A stretch of DNA of 64,000 nucleotides from Mucilaginibacter boryungensis (GTDB lineage: Bacteria > Bacteroidota > Bacteroidia > Sphingobacteriales > Sphingobacteriaceae). Location: assembly GCF_015221995.1 (NCBI RefSeq), contig NZ_JADFFM010000002.1:620001-684000 (forward strand), given 5' to 3'. A model generated the notes under the pieces. It made no database searches. It was not told the DNA's origin and was given only the letters and a program-made list of their open reading frames with translations. Positions 34,119-43,818 of the stretch are shown in pieces; position 1 is the stretch's first letter; the number at the start of each line of letters is the position of its first letter. The translations under genes and the position numbers were made by a program.

Positions 34119-36118
34119 ACAGTTTTTTTGCGCGGCGCTACGTTATAACAGGTATTTTCATTGTCATCTCGCTGGTATTACTGGCCCGGTTGTTTTATAT
34201 GCAAATTATAGACGACCGTTATTTCCTGTATGCCAAAAACAATGTGGTACATACGGTAATTAAGTATCCTGCCCGTGGTATTATATTAGACCGTAACGGT
34301 AAGATACTGGTTGATAACCAGCCGGTTTATGATATTATGGTTACCCCGAAACTGGTAAAACAGTTTGATACTTTAGAATTTTGCAAGCTGATAGGTATAG
34401 ATATGCCTACTTTTTATAAGCATTTTCAAAAGGCTTATAAATATTCACCCAGTCGCAAATCTATTTTTGAAGGACAGTTATCTCCACTGATATACGCCTC
34501 CCTGCAAGAAAGAATGTCCGAATTTCCAGGCTTTGAGGTAGTATTACGGTCTGTTAGAACCTATCCTGATTCCATCGCTGCCCAGTTTTTAGGTTACATT
34601 GGCGAGGTTAACGATGCCCGTATAAAAAAATCAAATGGGTATTATCATCTTGGCGATTATGTGGGTATAAGCGGCGTAGAAAGTTCTTACGAACCAGAAT
34701 TACGCGGTCAGCGCGGCGTTGAGCAACAATTGGTTGATTCGCGCGGGACGGTTAAAGGCCGTTTTGCCAACGGCGCTTTCGATACTGCGGCTGTTGCCGG
34801 TGAACGCTTAAAATCATCATTAGATAGCCGCATACAAAAGCTGGGCGAACAACTGATGAACAACAAGGTGGGCAGTATTGTAGCTATTGAACCCAGCACC
34901 GGCGAAATACTTTGCTTTGTAAGCAGCCCTACCTATAACCCTAACCTAATGGTAGGGCGTGATAGGGGTAACAATATTGCTAAACTATATCAAAACCCAT
35001 ATATCCCCTTTTTGATAAGGACCATACAGGCACGCTATCCGCCAGGTTCATCTTTTAAGCCCTTAAGCGCGCTTATTGCCATGCAGGAGGGTGTTATTAC
35101 CCCGCAAACTACCTATTTTTGCCCTGGCTATTATATTGCAGGTAATCGCAGGATACAATGTTACCACGGCGAACGCCATGGCCTGGTTAACCTAACCAGC
35201 GCGGTGGCCGAATCGTGCAATGGTTTTTTTGATATGGTGTTTGAAAAGCTAATTAACCGTGCCGGTCCACGTAATACAGATACGTCTTTCACCGCATGGC
35301 GCAATAATGTAGCTAAATTTGGCTTAGGTTCAAAGCTTAATGTTGATCTGCCGGGCGAAGGCAGTGGTTATTTGCCTAAAGCATCGTTTTATGATAGATT
35401 GTACCATAAAGGCGGCTGGCGTTCAAGTACCGTTATCTCATTAGGCATTGGCCAGGGCGAATTATTGGCCACACCCCTGCAACTGGCCAATATTGAAGCT
35501 ACCATTGCCAACCACGGATTTTTCTACAAACCACACTTAATAAAAGCCATTGGCGATAAGGAAGTAATAAAGCCTGAATTTACAGTGAAAAATTATGTGG
35601 GGGTAGATGCGCAATACTTTGAACCGGTTATAGACGGGATGCAAAGGGTGGTTGAACAGGGCACGGCAGCGGGCTCAAGAATACCTGGCATAGTAATGTG
35701 CGGAAAAACAGGCACAGCAGATGTTTCGCATGGAAAACCTAACTCGGTATTTGTGGCCTTTGCCCCCCGTGAAAACCCAAAGATAGCGATAGCCGTAGTG
35801 GTTGAAAACTCTGGACAGGGCGCTACCTGGGCGGCACCAATTGCCAGTTTTATAGTAGAAAAGTACCTGCGTGATAGCATTACCAGCAGACCATCAGGCA
35901 TTGAGCCTGGTTATTACATGAACTCCAATTTATTGCCCGAGATCATCACTAAAACCCCGCCAGTTAAAAAGGCTGCCACCGATACGGCAAAAAAGCCCGC
36001 TGAAGCCGATACCTCAAAACGGGTAAAACAGCGTTCGGCACAAAACCATCAAAACAAAACGCCGCTGATGAAACAGACAGCGGCACTTTTCAAAAGAAAG
36101 GAATTAGCGTATGAATAA
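34115..36118 (+). CDS. mrdA: Penicillin-binding protein 2 (elongation transpeptidase)
   Basis: Monofunctional class B PBP that crosslinks peptidoglycan during elongation. 667 residues: N-terminal membrane anchor (about 10-30), PBP dimerisation domain (about 55-230) and transpeptidase domain (about 255-595). Active-site motifs are complete: S312-S-F-K315, S367-C-N369 and K531-T-G533. The C-terminal tail (about 600-667) is rich in Lys, Ala and Thr (KKAATDTAKKPAEADTSKR), longer than in E. coli PBP2 and probably disordered. Overlaps mreD by 4 nt and rodA by 8 nt. Confidence 0.97.
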   Translation: MNSFFARRYVITGIFIVISLVLLARLFYMQIIDDRYFLYAKNNVVHTVIKYPARGIILDRNGKILVDNQPVYDIMVTPKLVKQFDTLEFCKLIGIDMPTFYKHFQKAYKYSPSRKSIFEGQLSPLIYASLQERMSEFPGFEVVLRSVRTYPDSIAAQFLGYIGEVNDARIKKSNGYYHLGDYVGISGVESSYEPELRGQRGVEQQLVDSRGTVKGRFANGAFDTAAVAGERLKSSLDSRIQKLGEQLMNNKVGSIVAIEPSTGEILCFVSSPTYNPNLMVGRDRGNNIAKLYQNPYIPFLIRTIQARYPPGSSFKPLSALIAMQEGVITPQTTYFCPGYYIAGNRRIQCYHGERHGLVNLTSAVAESCNGFFDMVFEKLINRAGPRNTDTSFTAWRNNVAKFGLGSKLNVDLPGEGSGYLPKASFYDRLYHKGGWRSSTVISLGIGQGELLATPLQLANIEATIANHGFFYKPHLIKAIGDKEVIKPEFTVKNYVGVDAQYFEPVIDGMQRVVEQGTAAGSRIPGIVMCGKTGTADVSHGKPNSVFVAFAPRENPKIAIAVVVENSGQGATWAAPIASFIVEKYLRDSITSRPSGIEPGYYMNSNLLPEIITKTPPVKKAATDTAKKPAEADTSKRVKQRSAQNHQNKTPLMKQTAALFKRKELAYE

Positions 36119-37376
36119 CCAGCGCAGTTTTTTCTTTAATGTTGATTGGATCACTGTATTCATTTACCTGGCGTTGTGTACTATTGGCTTGTTCAATATC
36201 CGCGCGGCCGTGTTTAACCCCGATCATCCCTACCTGTTGGATATGGATACCAATTATGGGAAACAGTTTATTTACATTATAGTTGCCATTACTTTAGCTA
36301 TTATTATACTGTTGCTTGAAAGCCGTTTTTTAAGCGCGCTGGCGCCGGTATTTTACGTAATAACTGTATTGCTACTGATGCTGGTATTAGTGATAGGGCG
36401 AAATGTGGGTGGCAACCAGGCCTGGATAAACCTGGGCGGGGGCTTCCGGTTGCAGCCGTCCGAATTTGCCAAGTACACCACCTGTTTGCTGTTGGCCCGT
36501 TACCTTAGCGGCACCAACATAAAAGTAACCGAAGTTAAATCGTTCCTGATAGCAGGGGGCATTATTTTGCTGCCCATGGTGCTGATAAAAATGCAACCCG
36601 ATGACGGCTCGACCCTGGTATTCTGCTCGTTAATATTTGTATTATACCGCGAGGGCCTGTCACCATATTTTCTGATCGTTACCGGGCTGCTCATCACATT
36701 GTTTGTATTATCACTTATTACACCCAATTTGTGGTACCTCATTAGCGCTATCATCATTATAGGCTTATTCCTTATTTACTTCTTCAGGCGAAACCGCCGG
36801 ATGGCTTTGGGTTTGCTGGCGGGTATGATATTAAGCGCCGCCTTTGTTTTTGCCATCCGTCCGTTGTATGAGCATGGGTTGAAATCGCATCAGCGCGAAC
36901 GTATTGATGTGGTACTGGGCATAACGCACGATACCAAACATGTGGGCTATAATCAAAACCAAAGTAAAATAGCTATTGGCTCGGGCCGTATGTGGGGAAA
37001 GGGTTATTTGCAGGGTACGCAAACCAAGTACTCGTTCGTACCCGAACAAAGTACCGACTTTATTTTTTGCACCGTTGGCGAAGAATGGGGATTTGCCGGC
37101 TCGCTGGTTATTGTGGGTTTATACCTGGGCTTGTTGTTGCGCATTATAGCCATAGCCGAAAGGCAACGATCGCCGTTCTCGCGCATCTACGGCTACGGGG
37201 TAGCGTCGGTTATCTTCTTCCACTTCTTCATCAACATCAGCATGACTATCGGTTTTATGCCGGTAATAGGTATACCACTACCCCTGATAAGCTACGGTGG
37301 ATCATCGTTACTTAGCTTTACCATTTTGATATTTACCCTAATCAAACTGGATTCGAACAGGATGGGGATAGTTTAG
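36111..37376 (+). CDS. rodA: Peptidoglycan glycosyltransferase RodA (SEDS family)
   Basis: Polymerises lipid II into glycan strands together with PBP2. 421 residues with ten hydrophobic segments. SEDS hallmarks: NVGGNQAWINLGGGFRLQPSEFAKY-type loop (GGNQAWI, LQPSEFAK), then FVPEQSTDFIFCTVGEEWGF containing the catalytic Asp in STDFIF, and the ending GIPLPLISYGGSS. Starts inside the 3' end of mrdA with an 8-nt overlap, so the pair is translationally coupled. It ends in a G/C-rich palindrome shared with the convergent neighbour. Confidence 0.97.
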   Translation: MNNQRSFFFNVDWITVFIYLALCTIGLFNIRAAVFNPDHPYLLDMDTNYGKQFIYIIVAITLAIIILLLESRFLSALAPVFYVITVLLLMLVLVIGRNVGGNQAWINLGGGFRLQPSEFAKYTTCLLLARYLSGTNIKVTEVKSFLIAGGIILLPMVLIKMQPDDGSTLVFCSLIFVLYREGLSPYFLIVTGLLITLFVLSLITPNLWYLISAIIIIGLFLIYFFRRNRRMALGLLAGMILSAAFVFAIRPLYEHGLKSHQRERIDVVLGITHDTKHVGYNQNQSKIAIGSGRMWGKGYLQGTQTKYSFVPEQSTDFIFCTVGEEWGFAGSLVIVGLYLGLLLRIIAIAERQRSPFSRIYGYGVASVIFFHFFINISMTIGFMPVIGIPLPLISYGGSSLLSFTILIFTLIKLDSNRMGIV

Positions 37377-37433
37377 CCCCCAACCCCTAAAGGGAGTTTG
37401 CGTTATTGTTCCCCTTCAGGGGGGTTAGGGGGT
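37377..37433. repeat. CCCCCTAACCCC-type palindrome between convergent genes
   Basis: CCCCCAACCCCTAAAGGGA and TCCCCTTCAGGGGGGTTAGGGGG are imperfect reverse complements around a short AT loop, filling the gap from the rodA stop to the next gene. Likely a two-way terminator; related elements follow nrdB and secA. Confidence 0.75.
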
Positions 37434-37434
37434 A

Positions 37435-38412
37435 TTACAAGTACCTCCGTTGCAGCAACGCGTAAAACTTATCGGCGGTGGCGGCTTTATCGGCCCAGTT
37501 ATTTTTGGTGGCGTAGCTGTTTTTTAAAAAATTCTGCGCTTCTTCAAAGGTTTTTAGCCGGTTCAATATATCTAATGCTTCGCTGTAAGCCAGGCTATAG
37601 CCATTAAACAAGTCTTTCACATACAGCATTTTATCATTCAACGTAATGGCGCTTTTCAAATCACTGATGGGCTGCCCTACCAGGTTATCAGAAACCCGGC
37701 TGGCACTCATTTGCGCCGACATGCGCTGGTTCAATGTGATGACCTGCTCTTCCTCTACTAAAATTTGGGTATGCTTAACCTCAGCTGCAACTGGTGCAGG
37801 TACTGGTTTAGCTTCGGGTTTTGGCTCTTCTACAACCGGCTGGGCTACTTTTACCGGTTCGGGTTTTAGCTCCTCTGCTTCCGCCAGTTGGGGTTCCAAG
37901 TCTATATCGTCTTCTTCATCCCAATCTTCCCCGATATCTTCCAATGTCAGCTCATGCCTGATGGTTTCGGGTTCGGGCTCTTCCGCTTTTATTAGTATGG
38001 GCGCAGGTTCTGCTGCAACAGGTTCTTCTATAGGCTTTGTTTCCTGTTCTGCTTTATTGCCAATTTCAAACTCGATGGTATGCGCGGGCTCTTTAACTTC
38101 CTCCGGATTAACTACTGCAGGTTCTTCGGGCGAATCCATTACCGGTTCAAAATAGCTTGGTTCATTTTCCTGTTTTGGTTCAGCAACTTTCGCAGGTTCA
38201 GGTGCCGATGCTATGGGTACCGGGGCCGGCGCGGCATGTACGTTCAGTTTTTTAAGGATATCAATATGGTCGGATAAAAAATGGGCGTTAGCCGCCAATA
38301 ATTCTAATTCCAGGTCGTTGTATACTCCGTTTGCTGTTTCCAGGTATTCATACTGTTCATTTATTTCCTTGATAATACCGCTTATCTTTTTAAAAACTTC
38401 CTGCTGCTTCAT
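37435..38412 (-). CDS. Hypothetical protein with acidic Pro/Glu-rich middle
   Basis: Protein of 325 residues starting MKQQEVFKKISGIIKEINEQYEY; the eight codons upstream are excluded because the -7 match at 38438-38445 favours the nearer start. No signal or membrane segment. N-terminal helical region (1-60), a middle of about 150 residues dominated by E, P, A and V (EEPVAAEPAPILIKAEEPEPE), and a compact C-terminal region of about 70 residues (ITLNDKMLYVKDLFNGYSLAY ... FYALLQRRYL). The C-terminal part looks like a conserved domain; I recall it in other Bacteroidota as an uncharacterised protein. It is convergent with rodA and divergent from tdk. Confidence 0.8.
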   Translation of the reverse strand: MKQQEVFKKISGIIKEINEQYEYLETANGVYNDLELELLAANAHFLSDHIDILKKLNVHAAPAPVPIASAPEPAKVAEPKQENEPSYFEPVMDSPEEPAVVNPEEVKEPAHTIEFEIGNKAEQETKPIEEPVAAEPAPILIKAEEPEPETIRHELTLEDIGEDWDEEDDIDLEPQLAEAEELKPEPVKVAQPVVEEPKPEAKPVPAPVAAEVKHTQILVEEEQVITLNQRMSAQMSASRVSDNLVGQPISDLKSAITLNDKMLYVKDLFNGYSLAYSEALDILNRLKTFEEAQNFLKNSYATKNNWADKAATADKFYALLQRRYL

Positions 38413-38437
38413 GGATATAATTTGGTAAAATGACAAT

Positions 38438-38445
38438 CAAAAATA
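38438..38445 (-). promoter_or_regulatory. Possible -7 element of the acidic hypothetical gene
   Basis: TATTTTTG on the minus strand, 25 nt before the ATG at 38412; no clear -33. Confidence 0.4.
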
Positions 38446-38485
38446 ACATTAAATTCTGATATTAGCAGGCTTAAGGAATTGGTAA

Positions 38486-39061
38486 ATGCTGTTTAACGAA
38501 GAAGTTTTTAAAAGGCGGAGCGAGCTTGGCGGGAGTGTTGAAGTGATATGCGGATCGATGTTCTCGGGCAAGACCGAGGAACTGATACGCCGCTTGCGCC
38601 GCGCCCAGATAGCCCGGTTAAATGTGGAAATATTTAAACCAAAAACCGATACCCGCTATCATGAAACTGAAGTTGTTTCGCACAACCAAAATTCTATTCC
38701 ATCTACCCCGGTCGATAGTTCATCTGCTATATTATTGTTGGGCAGCCAGGTGCAGGTTGTGGGTATTGACGAGGCCCAATTTTTTGATGATGAGCTGCCC
38801 AACGTTTGCAACATTTTAGCCAACAAAGGCGTGCGTGTTATTATTGCCGGGCTGGACATGGATTTCCAGGGCAAACCGTTTGGCCCTATGCCGGGGCTTA
38901 TGGCTATGGCCGAATCTGTTACCAAAGTACATGCGGTATGTGTTAAGTGCGGAAACGAAGCCCTTTATTCTTATCGGTTAGTACCTAACGATGCCAAGAT
39001 ATTGTTGGGTGAAATGGAAAGCTACGAGCCCAGGTGCAGGCATTGCTTTGGCTTGGAATAA
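38486..39061 (+). CDS. tdk: Thymidine kinase
   Basis: Salvages thymidine to dTMP with ATP. 191 residues of the type II (TK1-like) family. Walker A is GSMFSGKT (23-30), the Walker B-like region is [14 protein letters not shown] with the catalytic Glu environment, and the lid loop follows near [10 protein letters not shown]. The zinc site is [14 protein letters not shown] with CRHC near the end. Complete. Divergent from the acidic hypothetical gene; convergent with the AraC regulator, 10 nt apart. Confidence 0.97.
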   Translation: MLFNEEVFKRRSELGGSVEVICGSMFSGKTEELIRRLRRAQIARLNVEIFKPKTDTRYHETEVVSHNQNSIPSTPVDSSSAILLLGSQVQVVGIDEAQFFDDELPNVCNILANKGVRVIIAGLDMDFQGKPFGPMPGLMAMAESVTKVHAVCVKCGNEALYSYRLVPNDAKILLGEMESYEPRCRHCFGLE

Positions 39062-39071
39062 CCTCCAGGCC

Positions 39072-39941
39072 TTAAGTCGTTATAAACTCGCGCTTATAAT
39101 CCAGCGGACTTTTATTGGTGATTAGCTTAAAGTATTTATGGAAACTGGCAAAGTTATTAAAGCCGCTTTCATAGCATATTTGCTTAACGCTGTATTTATT
39201 ATCTATCAGCAACTTACAGGCATACCCTACCTTTATTTCAATAATAAACTGCGAATAGGTTTTTTTAGTGCGGGCTTTAAAATACCGACAGAAAGAATTA
39301 GGGCTGATACCCGCCACAGCGGCAATTTCTTCCAACTCTATCTTACGCTTAAAGTTGCTGAACGAGTAATCATAAACCACGTTAATGCGGTCGTTCTCCT
39401 GCCCTGCATATTCATTTTTAAACCCAATAGACGATAATTGCTGAAGATCTTTAGCGCCGGAAATAACATTCAATATCTCCAACAGCATAATAATCCGCTC
39501 GGGGCCTTCGGTTGCTAAAAGCCTGCTTAAAATTTTAGATATAGTTTCTTTAACATCTTTCGATAAGGCAATCCCGCGTTTAGCTTTGTCTAATAAAGTA
39601 CGCAATACCGTATTTTCAGGCAGTAAAAGGAAGCGGTCTCCCCAAAAATTCTCGTTAAACTGGGCTACGTAAGCCTTAGCCAGCAGGTCATCATCATTGT
39701 GGAAATAAATATCATCGAACCTGAAAAAATGGGGCAGGTTTGACCCTATCAGGAAGATATCGCCGGCTTTAAACCGTTTTATACTATCGCCAATAAAATG
39801 TGTTCCCTCACCCTGCTTTATCTGAATGATCTCTATCTCGGGATGATAGTGCCAGTTTTTATTAGCCTGTAACCCAACATCTTCCCGGATAGTAAAGGAA
39901 TGAGAAAGCCCGTTGAAAACTTTAAGTAATTGCGCCTTCAT
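39072..39941 (-). CDS. AraC-family transcriptional regulator with cupin sensor domain
   Basis: Protein of 289 residues. N-terminal cupin-like domain (about 15-90: WHYHPEIEIIQIKQGEGTHFIGD, FKAGDIFLIGSNLPHFFR) and C-terminal double helix-turn-helix (about 190-289), the first HTH in LEEIAAVAGISPNSFCRYFKART and the second in VKQICYESGFNNFASFHKYFK. This is the sugar-sensing AraC layout (RhaS/MelR/XylS-like cupin). The effector and targets are unknown; no sugar operon lies next to it, so it probably acts elsewhere. Confidence 0.93.
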   Translation of the reverse strand: MKAQLLKVFNGLSHSFTIREDVGLQANKNWHYHPEIEIIQIKQGEGTHFIGDSIKRFKAGDIFLIGSNLPHFFRFDDIYFHNDDDLLAKAYVAQFNENFWGDRFLLLPENTVLRTLLDKAKRGIALSKDVKETISKILSRLLATEGPERIIMLLEILNVISGAKDLQQLSSIGFKNEYAGQENDRINVVYDYSFSNFKRKIELEEIAAVAGISPNSFCRYFKARTKKTYSQFIIEIKVGYACKLLIDNKYSVKQICYESGFNNFASFHKYFKLITNKSPLDYKREFITT

Positions 39942-40046
39942 TAATGCCTTTATATAATTGTTTTGATAAAATTAAATAAAATATAGGATATCAAAACGCT
40001 AAAAGCGCTAATTGCTGTATCTTTTTTGTGAAAATTAAGAGAATCG

Positions 40047-40415
40047 TTACAATACGTGCTTGTTAATTATTGCGATCAGGTCGTTCAGGTCGAAGGGTTT
40101 TCTTAGAAAGCCGTCTGCCTGCCCGGCGTCGGCAACCTCGCGTATATTGCTTACAGCAGATACGATAATGATAGGAATATGTTTAGTATCGGGGTTGGTT
40201 TTAAGTTCTTTACTAATTTGCTGCCCGTTAGCATCGCTTTTCCAATCAGTTAGCCAATTATCCAACAATATCAGGTCGGGTTTGATCTTATGGATAGACT
40301 TCAATATCTTCGAATCTTCAGACGCCACCACATCAAACATGCTCTCTTCAAGGGCATAGGTAATAGTTTCCCTGATATCCCGGTCATCTTCAATTACCAA
40401 TATTTTTTTGGCCAT
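40047..40415 (-). CDS. Single-domain response regulator (receiver only)
   Basis: Protein of 122 residues consisting of one receiver domain with no output domain. Acidic pocket Asp10-Asp11 (IEDDRD), phospho-acceptor Asp52 (LILLDNWL), the Ser in IIIVSA at the switch position, and the Lys in FLRKPF. All residues needed for phosphorylation are present. Such lone receivers pass phosphate between kinases or act by protein contact. No histidine kinase is adjacent. The 312-nt stretch upstream, shared with the divergent leuS, has no second gene. Confidence 0.93.
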   Translation of the reverse strand: MAKKILVIEDDRDIRETITYALEESMFDVVASEDSKILKSIHKIKPDLILLDNWLTDWKSDANGQQISKELKTNPDTKHIPIIIVSAVSNIREVADAGQADGFLRKPFDLNDLIAIINKHVL

Positions 40416-40727
40416 AATCTGTTTTAGCGTTCTGTTTAACGTTTATAAATAACCGGGGCGGTACTACGGTTATTGACCAACCCGTTACCATATAACAATA
40501 TGAAGTATGCCTTTTGTTTTACCCTAAGGCATTTTTTATGAAATTGGAATGAAATTGTTGCATTAATATCGCATCATACTACGCTATTGAATTATTATAT
40601 TTCTCAGTTGTTGATTAGTTTAAATTCGTAGCGCTCACCAATACCCAATGACATTCTCTACTAAGTTAATATACAATTTAAGCCGTTTTTTGCTAATTTT
40701 GCGCTTTATTTCGCGGATAGTATACTT
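40416..40727. other. 312-nt divergent intergenic region upstream of leuS
   Basis: AT-rich. The only element I can support is a -7 match TAATTTTG at 40694-40701 for leuS, which would give a leader of about 20 nt. No T-box is expected in this phylum and none is seen. No promoter for the receiver gene was recognised. Confidence 0.4.
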
Positions 40728-43508
40728 ATGGATTATCAATTTAAGGATATAGAGCAAAAATGGCAGCAGTTTTGGGCTGACAACAAAACTTTTGCGGCTG
40801 ACAATCAATCGGCTAAGCCAAAATATTATGTGTTGGATATGTTCCCTTACCCATCGGGAGCAGGGCTGCATGTGGGCCATCCGCTGGGCTATATCGCTTC
40901 TGATATTTTTGCACGTTATAAAAGGTTGAAAGGCTTTAATGTGTTGCACCCTATGGGGTACGATTCGTTTGGTTTGCCGGCCGAGCAATATGCCATACAA
41001 ACCGGTCAGCACCCTGCCATTACTACCGAAACTAATATTGCAACCTACCGCCGCCAGCTTGATCAGTTAGGCTTCTCGTTCGATTGGAGCCGCGAGGTGC
41101 GCACCAGTTCGCCCGATTATTACAAGTGGACACAGTGGATATTTATGCAGCTATTTAATAGCTGGTATAATAAAGATACCGATAAAGCCGAATCCATCAG
41201 CACCCTGGTAGCCCGTTTTGAGCAAAACGGTTCAACCGGTATTAACGCGGTTTGCGATGAAGACATCGAGACCTTTACCGCTGCCGAATGGAAAGCCAAA
41301 AGCAACCGGGAACAACAGGAAGAACTGTTAAAATACCGCCTAACCTACCTGCGCGAAAGCACTGTTAACTGGTGCCCGGCATTAGGTACCGTATTGGCTA
41401 ACGACGAAGTTAAAGACGGTTTCAGCGAGCGCGGTGGCTATCCAGTTGAACAGAAAAAAATGAACCAGTGGAGCATGCGTATTACTGCTTATGCCGAGCG
41501 TTTATTGCAAGGTTTGGATACTATTGACTGGCCCGAACCACTGAAGGAAATGCAGCGTAACTGGATCGGCAAAAGTACTGGTGCGAGTGTCAAATTCCCG
41601 ATTGATAATTCTGACAAGAGCATTGAAGTTTTTACAACCCGTGTTGATACTATCTTCGGGGTGACTTTTGTAGTGCTTGCACCTGAACATGAACTGGTAG
41701 CCGAATTAACTACGCCTGAACAAAAGCAAAGCATAGAAACCTACATAGCCCAAACCAAAAAGAAAAGCGAGCTTGACCGCATGGCCGATACCAAAACGGT
41801 ATCGGGCGCGTTTACCGGCAGCTACGTAAAAAACCCTCTGAACGGCGAGTTGATCCCACTATGGATTGCGGATTATGTATTGGCTGGCTATGGTACAGGG
41901 GCGGTAATGGCCGTACCATCGGGTGATCAGCGCGATTATCTGTTTGCCAAGCACTTCAATTTACCGATAGTCCCTATCATCGATATCCAAAATATAGAAA
42001 CCGAAGCCGACCCGACCAAGGAAGGAAAATATGTCAATTCGGATTTCATTAACGGGCTGGATTATAAAAACGCTACGGCATCGGTAATTGCCAAATTGGA
42101 GGAAATTGGCGCCGGCAAAGCCAAAGTAAACTTCCGCATGCGCGATGCCATCTTCGGTCGCCAGCGTTATTGGGGCGAACCGGTGCCGGTATATTTTAAA
42201 GATGATCTGCCCTACCTGATAGGCGAGAACGAATTACCGTTGATACTGCCTGAGATAGATAAATACCTGCCTACCGAAAGCGGTGAGCCACCGTTGGGAA
42301 GGGCAACCGGCTGGAACTATAATGGCCAGGAATATGAATTAAGCACCATGCCCGGCTGGGCTGGCAGCAGCTGGTATTGGTACCGCTATATGGATGCCCA
42401 TAACGATAAAGCCTTTGCATCGAAAGACGCTATTGCCTACTGGAAAGATGTTGACCTGTACATTGGCGGCAGCGAGCATGCTACCGGTCACCTGTTATAC
42501 AGCCGTTTCTGGAACAAGTTTATGAAAGACCTTGACCTGGTGGTTGAGGAAGAACCTTTCAAAAAACTGATTAACCAGGGGATGATCCAGGGCAGGAGTA
42601 ACTTTGTGTATCGTTTGGTTGATGATGAAGGACGCGGCACTAATACTTTTGTATCAAACGGTTTAAAATCACAATACAAAACATCGGCATTGCATGTGGA
42701 TGTCAATATTGTAGATAACGATATACTGAACATAGATAAATTCAAAACATGGCGTGAAGAGTATGCCGATGCGGAATTTGTTTTAGAGAACGGTAAATAC
42801 GTTTGCGGTGTTGAGGTTGAAAAAATGTCAAAATCCAAGTTCAACGTGGTTAATCCTGATGATTTGGTGGAACGTTTTGGCGCCGATACCCTGCGCATGT
42901 ACGAAATGTTTTTAGGTCCGTTGGAGCAAAGCAAGCCGTGGAACACTAACGGGATTGAAGGTGTGTTCAAGTTCCTGCGTAAATTCTGGCGTTTATTTCA
43001 CGATGCCGACTGGAACTTCAAAGTATCGGATGCGGAACCAACTAAAGCCGAGCTGAAATCGCTGCATAAGATCATCCGCAAGGTGGAAGAAGATATCGAG
43101 CGTTTCTCGTTCAATACCTCGGTATCCAGCTTTATGATAGCAGTTAACGAGTTGACCGACCAGAAATGTAATAACCGTGCGATATTGCAGGACATGGTGA
43201 TCGTTTTATCAGCCTACGCCCCGCACATTTGCGAGGAATTATGGGTGTTGTTAGGCAACGAAGCCGGTACGCTATCCTACGCGCCATACCCAAAATATAA
43301 CCCGGCTTATATGATAGAGGATGAGTTTTCGTACCCGATATCTATTAACGGCAAAACCAAAACCAACATCAGCATATCGCTAAGTCTTGACCCACCAGCT
43401 GTGGAAGCGCTCATCCGCGAACACGCCGATGTACAGAAATACCTGGCCGGTGCCGCCATTAAAAAGATAATTGTAGTAAAGGGCCGGATTGTGAATATTG
43501 TGGTGTAG
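40728..43508 (+). CDS. leuS: Leucine-tRNA ligase
   Basis: Class Ia synthetase of 926 residues. The HIGH motif is HVGH (48-51) in [23 protein letters not shown] context, and KMSKS is exact (699-703). The CP1 editing domain lies between about 225 and 430 and has the threonine-rich and [11 protein letters not shown] signatures needed to clear misacylated tRNA. Length is slightly above E. coli (860), with an insertion near residues 150-180 and another before KMSKS (about 635-690), lineage-typical as I recall. Starts at [15 protein letters not shown] palindromic repeat follows the stop. Confidence 0.97.
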   Translation: MDYQFKDIEQKWQQFWADNKTFAADNQSAKPKYYVLDMFPYPSGAGLHVGHPLGYIASDIFARYKRLKGFNVLHPMGYDSFGLPAEQYAIQTGQHPAITTETNIATYRRQLDQLGFSFDWSREVRTSSPDYYKWTQWIFMQLFNSWYNKDTDKAESISTLVARFEQNGSTGINAVCDEDIETFTAAEWKAKSNREQQEELLKYRLTYLRESTVNWCPALGTVLANDEVKDGFSERGGYPVEQKKMNQWSMRITAYAERLLQGLDTIDWPEPLKEMQRNWIGKSTGASVKFPIDNSDKSIEVFTTRVDTIFGVTFVVLAPEHELVAELTTPEQKQSIETYIAQTKKKSELDRMADTKTVSGAFTGSYVKNPLNGELIPLWIADYVLAGYGTGAVMAVPSGDQRDYLFAKHFNLPIVPIIDIQNIETEADPTKEGKYVNSDFINGLDYKNATASVIAKLEEIGAGKAKVNFRMRDAIFGRQRYWGEPVPVYFKDDLPYLIGENELPLILPEIDKYLPTESGEPPLGRATGWNYNGQEYELSTMPGWAGSSWYWYRYMDAHNDKAFASKDAIAYWKDVDLYIGGSEHATGHLLYSRFWNKFMKDLDLVVEEEPFKKLINQGMIQGRSNFVYRLVDDEGRGTNTFVSNGLKSQYKTSALHVDVNIVDNDILNIDKFKTWREEYADAEFVLENGKYVCGVEVEKMSKSKFNVVNPDDLVERFGADTLRMYEMFLGPLEQSKPWNTNGIEGVFKFLRKFWRLFHDADWNFKVSDAEPTKAELKSLHKIIRKVEEDIERFSFNTSVSSFMIAVNELTDQKCNNRAILQDMVIVLSAYAPHICEELWVLLGNEAGTLSYAPYPKYNPAYMIEDEFSYPISINGKTKTNISISLSLDPPAVEALIREHADVQKYLAGAAIKKIIVVKGRIVNIVV

Positions 43509-43517
43509 GAACCTGGA

Positions 43518-43627
43518 TGTCATTTCGAACGAGGAACGAGGAGAAATCTTATACATGCGATAAGTAAACCGTATAAGATTTCTCCTCACCCCGTTACACA
43601 ATCCGCCCCGGTTCGTTCGCAATGACA
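43518..43627. repeat. TCATTTCGAAC palindromic repeat, copy E (hybrid right end)
   Basis: Left end TGTCATTTCGAACGAGG and inner GAGAAATCTTATAC / GTATAAGATTTCTC as in the 24.15-kb copy, but the right end reads CGTTCGCAATGACA, like the CATTGCGAG family, with about 20 extra bases before it. It therefore joins the two families. It occupies about a third of the 310-nt gap between leuS and the second TonB receptor; I see no gene in the rest. Confidence 0.8.
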
Positions 43628-43707
43628 TAATTGATTTTTATTCATTCCCTTTCAAATACCCATTTCCGCCATTCGCCTGCTGTAATCCACCATTCGCCGA
43701 AAAAGCA

Positions 43708-43737
43708 TTGGCGAAGAGGATCAGCCCATTATTTTTG
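43708..43737 (+). promoter_or_regulatory. Promoter match for the 43.8-kb receptor gene
   Basis: TTG (43708-43710), 19 nt, TATTTTTG (43730-43737). Leader to the ATG about 75 nt. Confidence 0.6.
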
Positions 43738-43818
43738 CACCATGTTTATGGATGAAAATTTTAAAAAATCTTGTAACATTTCATCAAAAACAAACTCTTA
43801 TTCCAAAATTAACCATAA

